From contig DASYQS010000039.1 of NCBI GenBank assembly GCA_036005185.1, positions 1 through 64,000 on the forward strand: DNA of 64,000 nucleotides, given 5' to 3'. Numbering within the stretch: position 1 is the first letter of the stretch; each line of letters begins with the position of its first letter. The notes beneath the pieces are model-generated. The model had not been told where the DNA came from. It did no database searches and saw only the letters and a list, made by a program, of their open reading frames with translations. This document shows positions 24,883-33,255 of this stretch, in pieces. Origin of the DNA: VBAU01 sp036005185. Lineage in GTDB: Bacteria > Bacteroidota > Bacteroidia > Chitinophagales > Chitinophagaceae. Made by a program: the position numbers and the translations under genes.

Positions 24883-25839
24883 CTAATTATCGATTTCCCA
24901 GGGAGCTTTATTCTGAACATCATTGAGGGAAAGGCTTTCTTCCTGTTGCCTCGGTGAAGTTCGTTTTAGCACGACGAGTAAAGCAATAAGGAACGGAATG
25001 GAAATTAATCCCAGATAAACTAATGACAGAGGTGCATCCTGTTGGGCCATTTGTTTAATGGAAGGGTCATTGCTGAAATAATATTGCGTAACAGCAAAGG
25101 CATTGTTAAAGAAGTGGGCAAGAATGCATAGCCAAAGGCTTCCGGTGTAATAAAAGATCAACCCAAGAATAATCCCTAAAAACATCCTTGGCAAAAATCC
25201 GTAAAAAGAAAAGTGCACAACACTAAAAAGAAAGCTTACAATTAAAATAGAAAGCCAGGGCATCTTCGATGATCGCGTCAAAAAATTTTGAAGCCCCCCG
25301 CGAAATAAAGTTTCTTCACATAAGGCCGGTAAAAAAGCCATGACCGCCAACCCAAGCAAATAATCACCAAAGTTTTTTAATTGCATGATAGCCTGCACTT
25401 GGCTGTTATATTCGTCTTCCAATTTTTGAAAGAAAGATCTTAGTGTATCCGGAAGCGGTACATGCTGATTCAAGTAGCCAAATGCAGTGGATACAAATAA
25501 AGCCAGAAACATAATGGCAATAACAAGGCCTGCTTGTTTCCATTGAAACTTTCTTGTAAAACCCAGCAAATGATATGGTTTGTAATTCAATAAAGCAGCA
25601 GTAATAACTGTAGGAATAAAAAAACCGATTAAAGTACTAATGGCCTGGATCACCTTAAATGCATTGCTATACGCCGGATTGCTTAATTGATCCTTCATGT
25701 CTTCGAGACCTTTCCCCGTCATAGCCATCCAAACAGGAATACTAATAAAACTACCGATGAAAATACCGGCCACAGCCAAGGCAATAGTAATAAAAAATCC
25801 TGCGGTATAGGAAACGCCCTTTGAATTGCTATCGTACAT
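24883..25839 (-). CDS. CPBP family intramembrane metalloprotease
   Basis: A 318-residue multi-pass membrane protein of the Rce1/CAAX-like group. The three motifs are present: LCEETLFRGGLQNFL (the two glutamates and Arg), FSVVHFSFYGFLP, and the HFFNNA motif. Members cut or bind membrane peptides; here the partner is unknown. A TTG 13 codons upstream is open, but it would place the -7 box TACATTTG inside the gene, so the ATG at 25839 is used. It leads the cdsA-psd operon. Confidence 0.87.
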   Translation of the reverse strand: MYDSNSKGVSYTAGFFITIALAVAGIFIGSFISIPVWMAMTGKGLEDMKDQLSNPAYSNAFKVIQAISTLIGFFIPTVITAALLNYKPYHLLGFTRKFQWKQAGLVIAIMFLALFVSTAFGYLNQHVPLPDTLRSFFQKLEDEYNSQVQAIMQLKNFGDYLLGLAVMAFLPALCEETLFRGGLQNFLTRSSKMPWLSILIVSFLFSVVHFSFYGFLPRMFLGIILGLIFYYTGSLWLCILAHFFNNAFAVTQYYFSNDPSIKQMAQQDAPLSLVYLGLISIPFLIALLVVLKRTSPRQQEESLSLNDVQNKAPWEIDN

Positions 25840-25862
25840 GGATTGATTTAAATTTGCAGGCT

Positions 25863-25870
25863 CAAATGTA
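25863..25870 (-). promoter_or_regulatory. -7 box of the CPBP-cdsA-psd operon
   Basis: TACATTTG on the minus strand is an exact TAnnTTTG box, 23 nt before the ATG at 25839. The expected -33 position falls inside the AT palindrome at 25877-25908. Confidence 0.55.
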
Positions 25871-25876
25871 ATCTTC

Positions 25877-25908
25877 AATTAATAATTATTGATTAATAAT
25901 TATTAATT
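25877..25908. repeat. perfect 14-bp AT palindrome between divergent genes
   Basis: AATTAATAATTATT (25877-25890) and AATAATTATTAATT (25895-25908) are exact inverted copies around GATT. It sits between the divergent CPBP and dusB starts, overlapping the upstream half of the minus-strand promoter. A regulator site or a plain AT repeat are both possible. Confidence 0.6.
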
Positions 25909-25923
25909 CAATGCTGAACACAA

Positions 25924-26958
25924 ATGATTCAAATAGGAGATATACAATTAAAGGAATTTCCTCTTCTCCTTGCTCCCATGGAGGATGTGAGCGATCCTCC
26001 CTTCCGGTCTGTTTGTAAAGCCAATGGTGCAGATTTAATGTACACAGAATTTATTTCCAGTGAGGGATTAATTCGCGATGCCATTAAAAGCAAGCAAAAG
26101 CTTGACATTTTTGACTACGAACGACCCATCGGTATCCAGATTTTTGGCGGTGATGACGAAGCCATGGCTATGAGCACAAAAATTGTTGAAGCGGTAAATC
26201 CTAACCTAGTCGATATAAACTTTGGTTGTCCTGTAAAAAAAGTGGTTACCAAAGGAGCCGGCGCTGCTGTGCTGAAGGATATTGATGCAATGGTTCGATT
26301 AACAGAAGCTGTTGTTCGATCTACTTCACTACCTGTTACTGTGAAAACAAGATTGGGTTGGGATGAAAACACAAAAAATATTGAAGAGGTAGCCGAGCGT
26401 TTACAGGATGTTGGCATTAAAGCCCTCGCCATTCACGGAAGAACAAGGGCGCAGCTTTACAAGGGTGAGGCTGATTGGAGTTTGATCGCAAAAGTAAAAG
26501 AGAATCCGCGCATTCAGATACCCATTTTTGGCAATGGTGACATTGATTCGCCTGAAAAAGCAATGGAATATAAAAATCGTTATGGTGTGGATGGCATTAT
26601 GATCGGCCGTGCAGCGATAGGTTATCCCTGGATATTTAACGAGATCAAGCATTTTATTAAAACAGGTGAACATTTACCTCCTCCATCCATTAAGCAAAGA
26701 GTTGACGTTATACGCCAGCATCTTCATCATTCGGTAAAGTGGAAGGGATTAACGCCTGGCATCAATGAAATGCGAAGACATTATACGAATTATTTGAAGG
26801 GACTTCCCAACATCAAAGAATATAGATTAAAGCTGGTAACTGTAAGATCAACAGATGAAATAGATGAAGTATTGAATGATATTGCAAGGGTTTATTCTGG
26901 TTATCAGTTTGAAAGAAGAAAAGTTGATATGGAGGTAATGGCTTATAGTTGCGGGTAA
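25924..26958 (+). CDS. dusB: tRNA-dihydrouridine synthase B
   Basis: A 344-residue flavoenzyme that reduces uridine to dihydrouridine in the tRNA D-loop. The FMN barrel begins LLLAPMEDVSDPPFR, the catalytic cysteine is C102 in DINFGCPVKKV, and the FMN phosphate site is FGNGDIDSPEKA and GIMIGRAAIGYPWIF. The C-terminal helical RNA-binding domain is present. No fis follows, as expected outside enterobacteria. It reads away from the CPBP operon. Confidence 0.93.
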   Translation: MIQIGDIQLKEFPLLLAPMEDVSDPPFRSVCKANGADLMYTEFISSEGLIRDAIKSKQKLDIFDYERPIGIQIFGGDDEAMAMSTKIVEAVNPNLVDINFGCPVKKVVTKGAGAAVLKDIDAMVRLTEAVVRSTSLPVTVKTRLGWDENTKNIEEVAERLQDVGIKALAIHGRTRAQLYKGEADWSLIAKVKENPRIQIPIFGNGDIDSPEKAMEYKNRYGVDGIMIGRAAIGYPWIFNEIKHFIKTGEHLPPPSIKQRVDVIRQHLHHSVKWKGLTPGINEMRRHYTNYLKGLPNIKEYRLKLVTVRSTDEIDEVLNDIARVYSGYQFERRKVDMEVMAYSCG

Positions 26959-26960
26959 AA

Positions 26961-27040
26961 GAGAATTTAGAATTAAAGAATTCAGAATTTTCTCATTCTT
27001 CTTTTCATTCTGAATTCTTCTATGTTGAATTCTGATTTCC
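26961..27040. repeat. inverted repeat of the GAATTCAGAAT family
   Basis: AAGAATTCAGAAT (26976-26988) and ATTCTGAATTCTT (27007-27019) are exact 13-bp inverted copies, flanked by further degenerate GAATT words. It fills the gap between convergent dusB and the 81-residue gene. A relative lies at 28246-28347. Confidence 0.75.
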
Positions 27041-27041
27041 T

Positions 27042-27287
27042 TTACGTCATTTTAATCCTCATCGTTCGCATCAATCCGTAAATCGAAACGAGAGCCCAAG
27101 TGCCTTCGAGAATCACGAAAGGCCAGTAGCTGATCAAATAAGATGCATAGCATGCAAGGGCAGCGCCGATCATGTTCATTACATAAAATAATTTGCCATT
27201 TACAGGAATCAATCTTTCTGTATTCAGAAAATATGCGATCAGAATTAAGGCTACTCCTGTAGTGCCAATAATATCGTTGTAGGTCAT
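27042..27287 (-). CDS. small membrane protein (CBU_0592-like)
   Basis: An 81-residue protein made of three hydrophobic helices (IIGTTGVALILIAYFLN, LFYVMNMIGAALACYASYLI, WPFVILEGTWALVSIYGL). This pattern, with ...IGAALACYASYLI...WPFVILEGTW, is that of a widespread small membrane family with no known function. It follows the KTSC gene by 14 nt, so the gpx-KTSC-membrane protein genes probably form one transcript. Confidence 0.78.
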   Translation of the reverse strand: MTYNDIIGTTGVALILIAYFLNTERLIPVNGKLFYVMNMIGAALACYASYLISYWPFVILEGTWALVSIYGLMRTMRIKMT

Positions 27288-27301
27288 AAATAAAATTGTA
27301 A

Positions 27302-27532
27302 TTAAGTGATTCTTTCAAACTGATATTTATCTCTTATAAATTCATTAAAAAATTCTCCTGATAGGCCAGCCAAAGCCGCTTTATAGTAATTTCTCCACAC
27401 TCGCAAAGGAACCTTGAAATATTTATAAACACTTCTCGTTCTGAAACCAATTTCTAGATTTTTGCTTTCAGGATAATATTTTATATAAAGTGTTGTTACT
27501 GATCCTGGTGTTGGAAGATAATTTGCTGCCAT
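27302..27532 (-). CDS. KTSC domain protein
   Basis: A 76-residue protein consisting of a KTSC domain: YYPESKNLEIGFRTRSVYKY, then VPLRVWRNYYKAALAGLSGE, then FFNEFIRDKY. The domain is named after lysyl-tRNA synthetase-associated proteins and is thought to bind nucleic acid. Many stand-alone copies like this exist. Function here is unknown. It starts 33 nt after the glutathione peroxidase gene. Confidence 0.78.
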   Translation of the reverse strand: MAANYLPTPGSVTTLYIKYYPESKNLEIGFRTRSVYKYFKVPLRVWRNYYKAALAGLSGEFFNEFIRDKYQFERIT

Positions 27533-27565
27533 GCTATTATCGTTGAAAATTCTATGCCCAATTGA

Positions 27566-28156
27566 TCATTTCTCAATAGCATTTTTTACCTCATCGCTTA
27601 GTGGAGAAACGGAGGGATCAAAATACCTTGTCAATATTCCATGCTGATCTACTAAATATTTCGAAAAATTCCATGATGGTTGTTTATTGTTCCAGCCATT
27701 TTTTGTCTTGTCGGTAAGCCATTGAAAGACTTTTTGTTGTTGATTTTCTTTTATTACGCTTGCTTTTGTTGCGATTGGAAATGTTATTCCAAAATTTTCT
27801 TGGCAAAATTGAGCTATCTCTTCGTCACTTCCTTTTTCTTGTTTTTTAAAGTCATTCGCAGGAAATCCTATTACGATTAATTTATCATTATACTTCTCAT
27901 ATAATTTTTGCAAATCGCCATATTGATTGGTATAACCGCAATCGCTAGCTGTATTTACAAGCAAAACTTTTTTTCCCTTGAGTGAATCGAATCTTAATTG
28001 AATGCCATTATTTAGCTGGGCTGACAGGTTGTAGAATGATTGAAGAGGTGCATTATTTCTTTCATTTTTTAAAATCTTTGACCGTCGCCCCGATAATTTG
28101 TTATAGAGCATCCACAGCGGATAGATGATCTTAAGTATGGTTTGCCTCAACGTCAT
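27566..28156 (-). CDS. glutathione peroxidase family protein
   Basis: A 196-residue thioredoxin-fold peroxidase. The peroxidatic cysteine is C73 (VNTASDCGYTNQY), with Q106 (ANDFKKQEKG) and W in SWNFSKYLVD completing the catalytic set. Bacterial Cys-type members reduce hydroperoxides, generally with thioredoxin. The first 35 residues are extra and include a hydrophobic stretch (ILKIIYPLWMLYNKL), so it may be membrane-attached. An exact -7 box ends 6 nt before the ATG. Confidence 0.9.
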   Translation of the reverse strand: MTLRQTILKIIYPLWMLYNKLSGRRSKILKNERNNAPLQSFYNLSAQLNNGIQLRFDSLKGKKVLLVNTASDCGYTNQYGDLQKLYEKYNDKLIVIGFPANDFKKQEKGSDEEIAQFCQENFGITFPIATKASVIKENQQQKVFQWLTDKTKNGWNNKQPSWNFSKYLVDQHGILTRYFDPSVSPLSDEVKNAIEK

Positions 28157-28162
28157 TCACCC

Positions 28163-28170
28163 CAAAGGTA
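28163..28170 (-). promoter_or_regulatory. -7 box of the glutathione peroxidase gene
   Basis: TACCTTTG on the minus strand, followed by GGGTGA and then the ATG at 28156. The 6-nt spacing implies a leaderless or nearly leaderless transcript. Confidence 0.55.
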
Positions 28171-28245
28171 TTTCACATTTTTCTTCCTGTAACTTCCTAA
28201 TTCACTTCTCCGGACCACTTAAAATTTCATGCCATGAACCAGAGA

Positions 28246-28347
28246 ATATAGAATTTAGGATTCAGGAGTTAAGAATAAGATTCTTTTATTATTGATTCTT
28301 CCATTCTGAATTCTTTTACTCCGGATTCTCCCATTCTAAATCCTTCC
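28246..28347. repeat. second inverted repeat of the GAATTC/GGATTC family
   Basis: The left side carries words such as AGAATTTAGGATTCAGGAG and the right side ATTCTGAATTCTTTTACTCC and GGATTCTCCCATTCTAAATCC. They pair imperfectly across a short AT middle. It is related to the repeat at 26961-27040. It lies between two minus-strand genes. Confidence 0.65.
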
Positions 28348-28348
28348 G

Positions 28349-29725
28349 CTACCGGATCACTTTCTTGAACAACCATAATTTTCCTTTGAATGGTGGGTAT
28401 TTTATATCAGGATCAAACCAAGTAGGAGTTTTCATGATCGCCTTTCGGTGGCTAAACGTTTCAAAAGAGTTTTTACCATGATAGTTGCCGATACCGCTAT
28501 TACCTCTTCCACCAAATGGCAAATAATGATTTGTCAGATGCCAACTTGCATTGTTCACGCAACCGCCACCAAATGAAATATTCTCAATCCATTGATTTTC
28601 CTTTTTGCTTGTAAAAACATAAAAGGATAAAGGATTAGGATTTTGATCAATAATAGTTTTCGCTTGCTCAAAATTTTGAAATGAAATAACCGGAAGGATT
28701 GGACCAAAGATCTCTTCCTGCATAATTGGGGCGCCGGCAGGCATATCTTCCATTATTGTCGGCTCAATGTAGAGTTTTGTTTTATCAAACTTTCCTCCGT
28801 ATAAAATTTTTCCCTGCTGCAAATAACTTATAAGCCGGTTGAATTGTTTTTCGTTAATGATCTTTCCGTAGCTATAGCTGGTGGATGGATCGTTAGAAAA
28901 AAAATTTCCGATCGCATTTTTTAGCTCTGTAATAAACCGTTCTTTCACTTTTTCGTTCACCAAAATATAATCAGGTGTTACGCACATCTGACCAGCGTTT
29001 GAAAAAGCGGTCACTGCAATTCTACGCGCAGCTACTTTAATGTTTGCATCTTCCTCAATGACTGCCGGGCTTTTTCCACCTAATTCAAGTGTAACAGGCA
29101 CCAGTTGTTCTGCAGCCATTTTATAAATCATTTTACCTACAACAATGCTGCCTGTATAAAAAATATGATCAAAACGAAAATGATTCATCATGGCCGGCAC
29201 GATTGCAGCACCGTCTCCTTCCGTATATAAAATATATTCCTTTGAAAAATTTTCCTCAATAATTTTTTTCATGACCTCAGATGCTGCAGGTGCAAATTCG
29301 CTTGCTTTCAATACAACACAGTTACCGGCTGCGATAGCTCCCACCAACGGAGTAAACAATAATTGCAAAGGATAATTCCAAGGACCAATAATAAGAACAA
29401 CACCCAATGGCTCTCTGATAACATAGCTTGATGAAGGAAGATTAAGCAGGTTTGTTTTTGCTTTTTCTGGTTGCATCCATTGGCGTAAATTTTTTAGTGC
29501 ATAATTAATTTCGCTGATCAAAAATCCGGTTTCAGTTACCCAGCTTTCCTCAGGACTTTTTTTAAGATCGGTATATAAAGCATCATGTAATTCGTTTTCA
29601 TGCTGCTGGATAGCTGATTTCAATTTCTGCAATTGCTGTCGCCGGAACTTATAGGGTCTTGTATCCCCACTATCATAATATTTCCGCATGGCGAGCAGCT
29701 TATCTATCAATACGCTGGTTGACAT
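28349..29725 (-). CDS. aldehyde dehydrogenase family protein (class 3 type)
   Basis: A 458-residue NAD(P)-dependent aldehyde dehydrogenase. The catalytic glutamate lies in VTLELGGKSPAVI and the nucleophile in FSNAGQMCVTPDY; cofactor contacts include IGPWNYPLQLL. The short N-terminus and hydrophobic C-terminal end (PPFKGKLWLFKKVIR) match class 3 fatty-aldehyde dehydrogenases, which oxidise medium and long-chain aldehydes. It may be membrane-associated through that tail. There is no obvious operon partner. Confidence 0.9.
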   Translation of the reverse strand: MSTSVLIDKLLAMRKYYDSGDTRPYKFRRQQLQKLKSAIQQHENELHDALYTDLKKSPEESWVTETGFLISEINYALKNLRQWMQPEKAKTNLLNLPSSSYVIREPLGVVLIIGPWNYPLQLLFTPLVGAIAAGNCVVLKASEFAPAASEVMKKIIEENFSKEYILYTEGDGAAIVPAMMNHFRFDHIFYTGSIVVGKMIYKMAAEQLVPVTLELGGKSPAVIEEDANIKVAARRIAVTAFSNAGQMCVTPDYILVNEKVKERFITELKNAIGNFFSNDPSTSYSYGKIINEKQFNRLISYLQQGKILYGGKFDKTKLYIEPTIMEDMPAGAPIMQEEIFGPILPVISFQNFEQAKTIIDQNPNPLSFYVFTSKKENQWIENISFGGGCVNNASWHLTNHYLPFGGRGNSGIGNYHGKNSFETFSHRKAIMKTPTWFDPDIKYPPFKGKLWLFKKVIR

Positions 29726-29876
29726 ATAAGTTATTTACCAAAAGTAAGTTAATGAAAATGATGTGTTCCAATTCTATCTTCTTTCACCCTACATTCTTTT
29801 GTTCTCGTCGTTCTCCCTGGCATAATTGCTGTGCAATAATTTTAGTAATCAATCTCATCACTTAAAATGTAATAAC

Positions 29877-30320
29877 ATGGCAAGAGGAGATAAAAACAAA
29901 CAAGGTAATTCAGGCCGCAGGAGCAGTAAACAAAGTGACCAGCCTTTTACCGGAGCTAAGCATAAAAAATCAGATCACAATCGAAGGCACACGGAAGGCG
30001 AGCCCTCCGAACCCCAAGAGTCAAGAACTAGTTTTGATGATGGAAATCGAAGCTCTCAGCCTGAATATGAAGCAAGGCCCCTGCGTACAGAAGAAAGAAG
30101 CTTCAATCTTATCGTTGATAATGTTCCTTATGTAGTAAAAGCGACTCCGTTTCTATTCAATGGCGAGACTCGCTATAAAGTAAGCTTTAACGGAAGTTCT
30201 GAGCATGTGTTCACATGGGACTCAAGCCTGGGACAGCTTAGAGCAATCGATGATGATTCATCTACATTACCAGTTAACCTTGAGGAAGCCATTTCAGAAA
30301 AATTACAATATAAAGCATAA
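29877..30320 (+). CDS. hypothetical protein with basic, disordered N-terminus
   Basis: A 147-residue protein not recognised as a family. Residues 1-75 are polar and low in hydrophobics (MARGDKNKQGNSGRRSSKQS), probably disordered. Residues 80-147 form a small domain of alternating strands (ERSFNLIVDNVPYVVKATPF and the FNGSSEHVFTWDSSLGQLRA stretch). The ATG at 29877 is preferred over an upstream TTG-type start because it begins the typical MARGDK sequence. Similar small proteins are common in Chitinophagaceae. Confidence 0.7.
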   Translation: MARGDKNKQGNSGRRSSKQSDQPFTGAKHKKSDHNRRHTEGEPSEPQESRTSFDDGNRSSQPEYEARPLRTEERSFNLIVDNVPYVVKATPFLFNGETRYKVSFNGSSEHVFTWDSSLGQLRAIDDDSSTLPVNLEEAISEKLQYKA

Positions 30321-30422
30321 GAAATTTTGCAAAGGTTCTTTCATCAAGAAAATTCAACATCTCATCCTGTGTTCTCATCCGTCCTCAATAGTTGATGTAA
30401 CTTTAAGAAGAAAGACACAGAT

Positions 30423-31511
30423 ATGAAAAGAATTCTTTTGCCATTTCTTACAATTATTTTATGCATAACCTGCAAGGACAATCCATCTGCAACACTGTCA
30501 ACCAGTGCAGCCAGAATAGTTAAGTCGGGACTTAATTACCCATGGGAAATAATTTGGGGAAAAGATAACCACATTTGGATGACAGAACGTGACGGAAAAA
30601 TAAGTCGCATCGATCCTGCAAATGGAAATGTTACATTTTCCTTTACTGTTCCTGACGCAGAATCAAATAACGAAGGGGGGTTGCTTGGGATGGCTTTGCA
30701 TCCGGGTTTTGCCCAAAATGGTTTTTTGTATGTCGTATATGACTATCGCAGTAATGGTAATTATAAAGAGAAACTTGTACGATATCATTTTTCAAATAAT
30801 ACATTGAATAGCCCCTTTATTTTGTTGGATGGCATAGAAGGCAGCAGCAACCATGATGGTTCTCGATTGTGGATCACGAATGAGACCAATCCAAAAATTT
30901 TTATGAGCACAGGCGATGCTCTTAATCAAAGCTTGCCCCAAAATACAAATTCTAAAAACGGTAAGCTGTTGCGATTAAATCTCGATGGAACTATTCCTTC
31001 GGATAATCCTTTTCCAAATAATCCTGTATGGAGTTATGGCCATCGTAACCCGCAGGGGCTTGTCATGGCAAACAATATTTTATATGCTTCTGAACATGGT
31101 CCGGATATAGAAGATGAGCTGAACATCATCGAAAAAGGACGTAATTACGGATGGCCTGAAGTAAACGGCCCTTGTAATGGATCAGAAGCAAATTTTTGTA
31201 CCACTAAGAATATCAAAGAGCCGATATGGAGCAGCGGCAACAATACCATTGCTGTTTGCGGTCTTGACTATTATCATTACGATCTTATTCCTCAATGGAA
31301 AAATTCATTGCTGATGATGACGTTAAAGAACAGCAGTGTTAGGCAAATGAAGTTGAGCGACGATGGCCGCACGATCATTCAAACACAAACCTTTTTTAAA
31401 GATCAATGGGGCCGGTTGCGTGACCTTTGCATTTCTCCGGCAGGCAAAGTATATATCTGTACAAGCAATGGCGGAAATAATGATGTGATAGTTGAGATTA
31501 GTAAATTGTAG
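30423..31511 (+). CDS. PQQ-dependent sugar dehydrogenase, lipoprotein (GSDH family)
   Basis: A 362-residue six-bladed beta-propeller of the glucose/sorbosone dehydrogenase group. The signal peptide MKRILLPFLTIILCITC gives a lipidated C17. Propeller motifs include LNYPWEIIWGKDNHIWMTER, LLGMALHPGF, SYGHRNPQGL and ASEHGPDIEDELNII. Such proteins oxidise aldose sugars at the outer or inner membrane with PQQ as cofactor. No PQQ synthesis genes are in the window, so the cofactor must come from elsewhere. Confidence 0.87.
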   Translation: MKRILLPFLTIILCITCKDNPSATLSTSAARIVKSGLNYPWEIIWGKDNHIWMTERDGKISRIDPANGNVTFSFTVPDAESNNEGGLLGMALHPGFAQNGFLYVVYDYRSNGNYKEKLVRYHFSNNTLNSPFILLDGIEGSSNHDGSRLWITNETNPKIFMSTGDALNQSLPQNTNSKNGKLLRLNLDGTIPSDNPFPNNPVWSYGHRNPQGLVMANNILYASEHGPDIEDELNIIEKGRNYGWPEVNGPCNGSEANFCTTKNIKEPIWSSGNNTIAVCGLDYYHYDLIPQWKNSLLMMTLKNSSVRQMKLSDDGRTIIQTQTFFKDQWGRLRDLCISPAGKVYICTSNGGNNDVIVEISKL

Positions 31512-31540
31512 TAAGTAATGAGTGATCAGTAATGAGTATA
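31512..31540. repeat. short AATGAG word repeat
   Basis: AGTAATGAGTGATCAGTAATGAG lies between convergent genes; a similar AATAATGAGTAATG occurs near 56315. It appears to be another short-word family of the kind that fills gaps in this genome. Confidence 0.4.
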
Positions 31541-32875
31541 TCATCCCGATTGGTCATTTGTCATCCGCTTTTTCCATACAATAAATCTCCATATTATTTC
31601 AGCGGAAAATAGTGCTGCCAACGCGAACAATGCGGGAATAAGCATTTTGCCCGACAGAGAAAAAGCGCTGGTCAATGCAATGCTGTACACACCAACAGGT
31701 AATAGGATCAGCACACATAATCCAATTATACCCAAAGGGATTTTAAAGGGCCTTTTTTCTTGTGGAAGTTTGATACGGAAAATGATGAGGCTAATAAATT
31801 CAAGAAACAAAGCTGCTCCATATAGAGTTACATCGATTATTATGAGATCGCCAAAGCTCCATAAGATCATTCCACTTACAACTAATGAGCAGACAATAAT
31901 AGATATGTATGGAGTTTGATATTTAGGATGAAGCTCATGAAGTTTTTTGGGAAGTAGATGATCATCTGCCATTACTTTGGGTACTCTTGATACAGAAAGC
32001 AAAACAGCCGAAAATAATCCAAGGGCACTGGCCATGCCGCCGGCTGCAATAAGGATAGCCAGCCAATCGCCACCCACTATTTTACCTAATACAGGGAACC
32101 CTTCTTCGCTTAATACATTAAGATCAATCCCCGAGGACAAAGCTGTAACAATGGCAAGAAGATAGATACCAAATGTTAAAGCAAAAGCAATTGCCGTTGA
32201 AATAAGATAAGTTCGTACAGGCTTATTTACTTCTTCGGCATAGGTGGTTGTATTATCCCACCCAATAAAATTCCACATCACAGTATATAATCCCATGCCT
32301 AGAGAAGAAAAGCCGATGCCTTTTAATGAAAGTGAAGAAAGATGTAACGATGTTGTGTGATGTGAAATATTTATCACGAAAAGAATAAGAAACGGCAATA
32401 CAACAGCTGCACTTAACAGCAATGAAGTTCGCCCAACGGGAACCACGCCGAGAATATTAAGTCCCGCTCCTGCCCAAATAATAGCGAGACAAACCGGTAT
32501 CTTATATTGTGCTATTTCAGGAAAAAAGAAAGAAGCGTACTCAACAAAAAGCACTGGATAAATAGCCAAGTCAACAAAAGTATAAAGCCAGGTCCACCAG
32601 CCTTCATACCATGCCCATCGAATACCTAATGCTCGTTTTACCCATTGATAATATCCCCCGGTTACTGGCATCATGCTATTCAGTTCCATCACAATAAAAA
32701 TTGTTGGTACATCCCATAACAATGGAGTTAGCATCAGCAACAATAACGAACCGTTTTCGCCCCCATAAGCCAATAGTGATTCCAAGCCATAAGGACCGCC
32801 TGAAACGGTAAGAAATATTACGGCAGCGAGTGGTAATATTTTTAATCGCTTATAGGAAGAGGCAGTTCGAAGCAT
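31541..32875 (-). CDS. APC family amino acid permease
   Basis: A 444-residue transporter with about 12 hydrophobic helices. The first helix carries the APC unwound motif SGGPYGLESLL (ligand site), and a second marker is MMPVTGGYYQWVKRALG. The family imports amino acids or polyamines with protons, or exchanges them. The ATG at 32875 gives MLRTASSYKRLK, the usual short cytoplasmic start; a longer frame to 32896 adds MIYFYAC with no support. The substrate is unknown. Confidence 0.88.
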   Translation of the reverse strand: MLRTASSYKRLKILPLAAVIFLTVSGGPYGLESLLAYGGENGSLLLLMLTPLLWDVPTIFIVMELNSMMPVTGGYYQWVKRALGIRWAWYEGWWTWLYTFVDLAIYPVLFVEYASFFFPEIAQYKIPVCLAIIWAGAGLNILGVVPVGRTSLLLSAAVVLPFLILFVINISHHTTSLHLSSLSLKGIGFSSLGMGLYTVMWNFIGWDNTTTYAEEVNKPVRTYLISTAIAFALTFGIYLLAIVTALSSGIDLNVLSEEGFPVLGKIVGGDWLAILIAAGGMASALGLFSAVLLSVSRVPKVMADDHLLPKKLHELHPKYQTPYISIIVCSLVVSGMILWSFGDLIIIDVTLYGAALFLEFISLIIFRIKLPQEKRPFKIPLGIIGLCVLILLPVGVYSIALTSAFSLSGKMLIPALFALAALFSAEIIWRFIVWKKRMTNDQSG

Positions 32876-33022
32876 ACATGCATAAAAATATATCAAAAAG
32901 CAAGGAAGAAGATTAATAACGCCATATTATAAACTATAGTCTTGAAGAGTTTTTAAACTGCAACATTTTAAATTGAAATAATACGGCATAATCTTTACAG
33001 TGTTTATGTTAAATAGTTTTCT

Positions 33023-33250
33023 ATGAAACGAAATAAAAAAACGAAGCGTAGCCAAATTAAAAAAGGGCATCATGAATATCCGCTCCCCGGACAAATTAGC
33101 CCGGAACAAAAGCAGAAAGATCTGAATGCACATCAGCAAGCAGATAAGGATATGATTGATGATGCAGAGTTTACTGCTCACAATAAAAACGATGATCTGG
33201 ATGAAGGAGAAACCGCAAGACTGGGAGAAGAGAATACTGATTTGGTTTAG
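33023..33250 (+). CDS. small hydrophilic protein of unknown function
   Basis: A 75-residue, highly charged protein: MKRNKKTKRSQIKKGHHEYP at the start, then acidic (ADKDMIDDAEFTAHNKNDDL). It is likely disordered. The frame has the amino-acid use of a real small protein, whereas the opposite-strand frame (32927-33274) reads as random hydrophobic codons. TAGTTTTC, one mismatch from TAnnTTTG, ends 1 nt before the ATG. Function is unknown. Confidence 0.6.
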   Translation: MKRNKKTKRSQIKKGHHEYPLPGQISPEQKQKDLNAHQQADKDMIDDAEFTAHNKNDDLDEGETARLGEENTDLV

Positions 33251-33255
33251 CTGAT

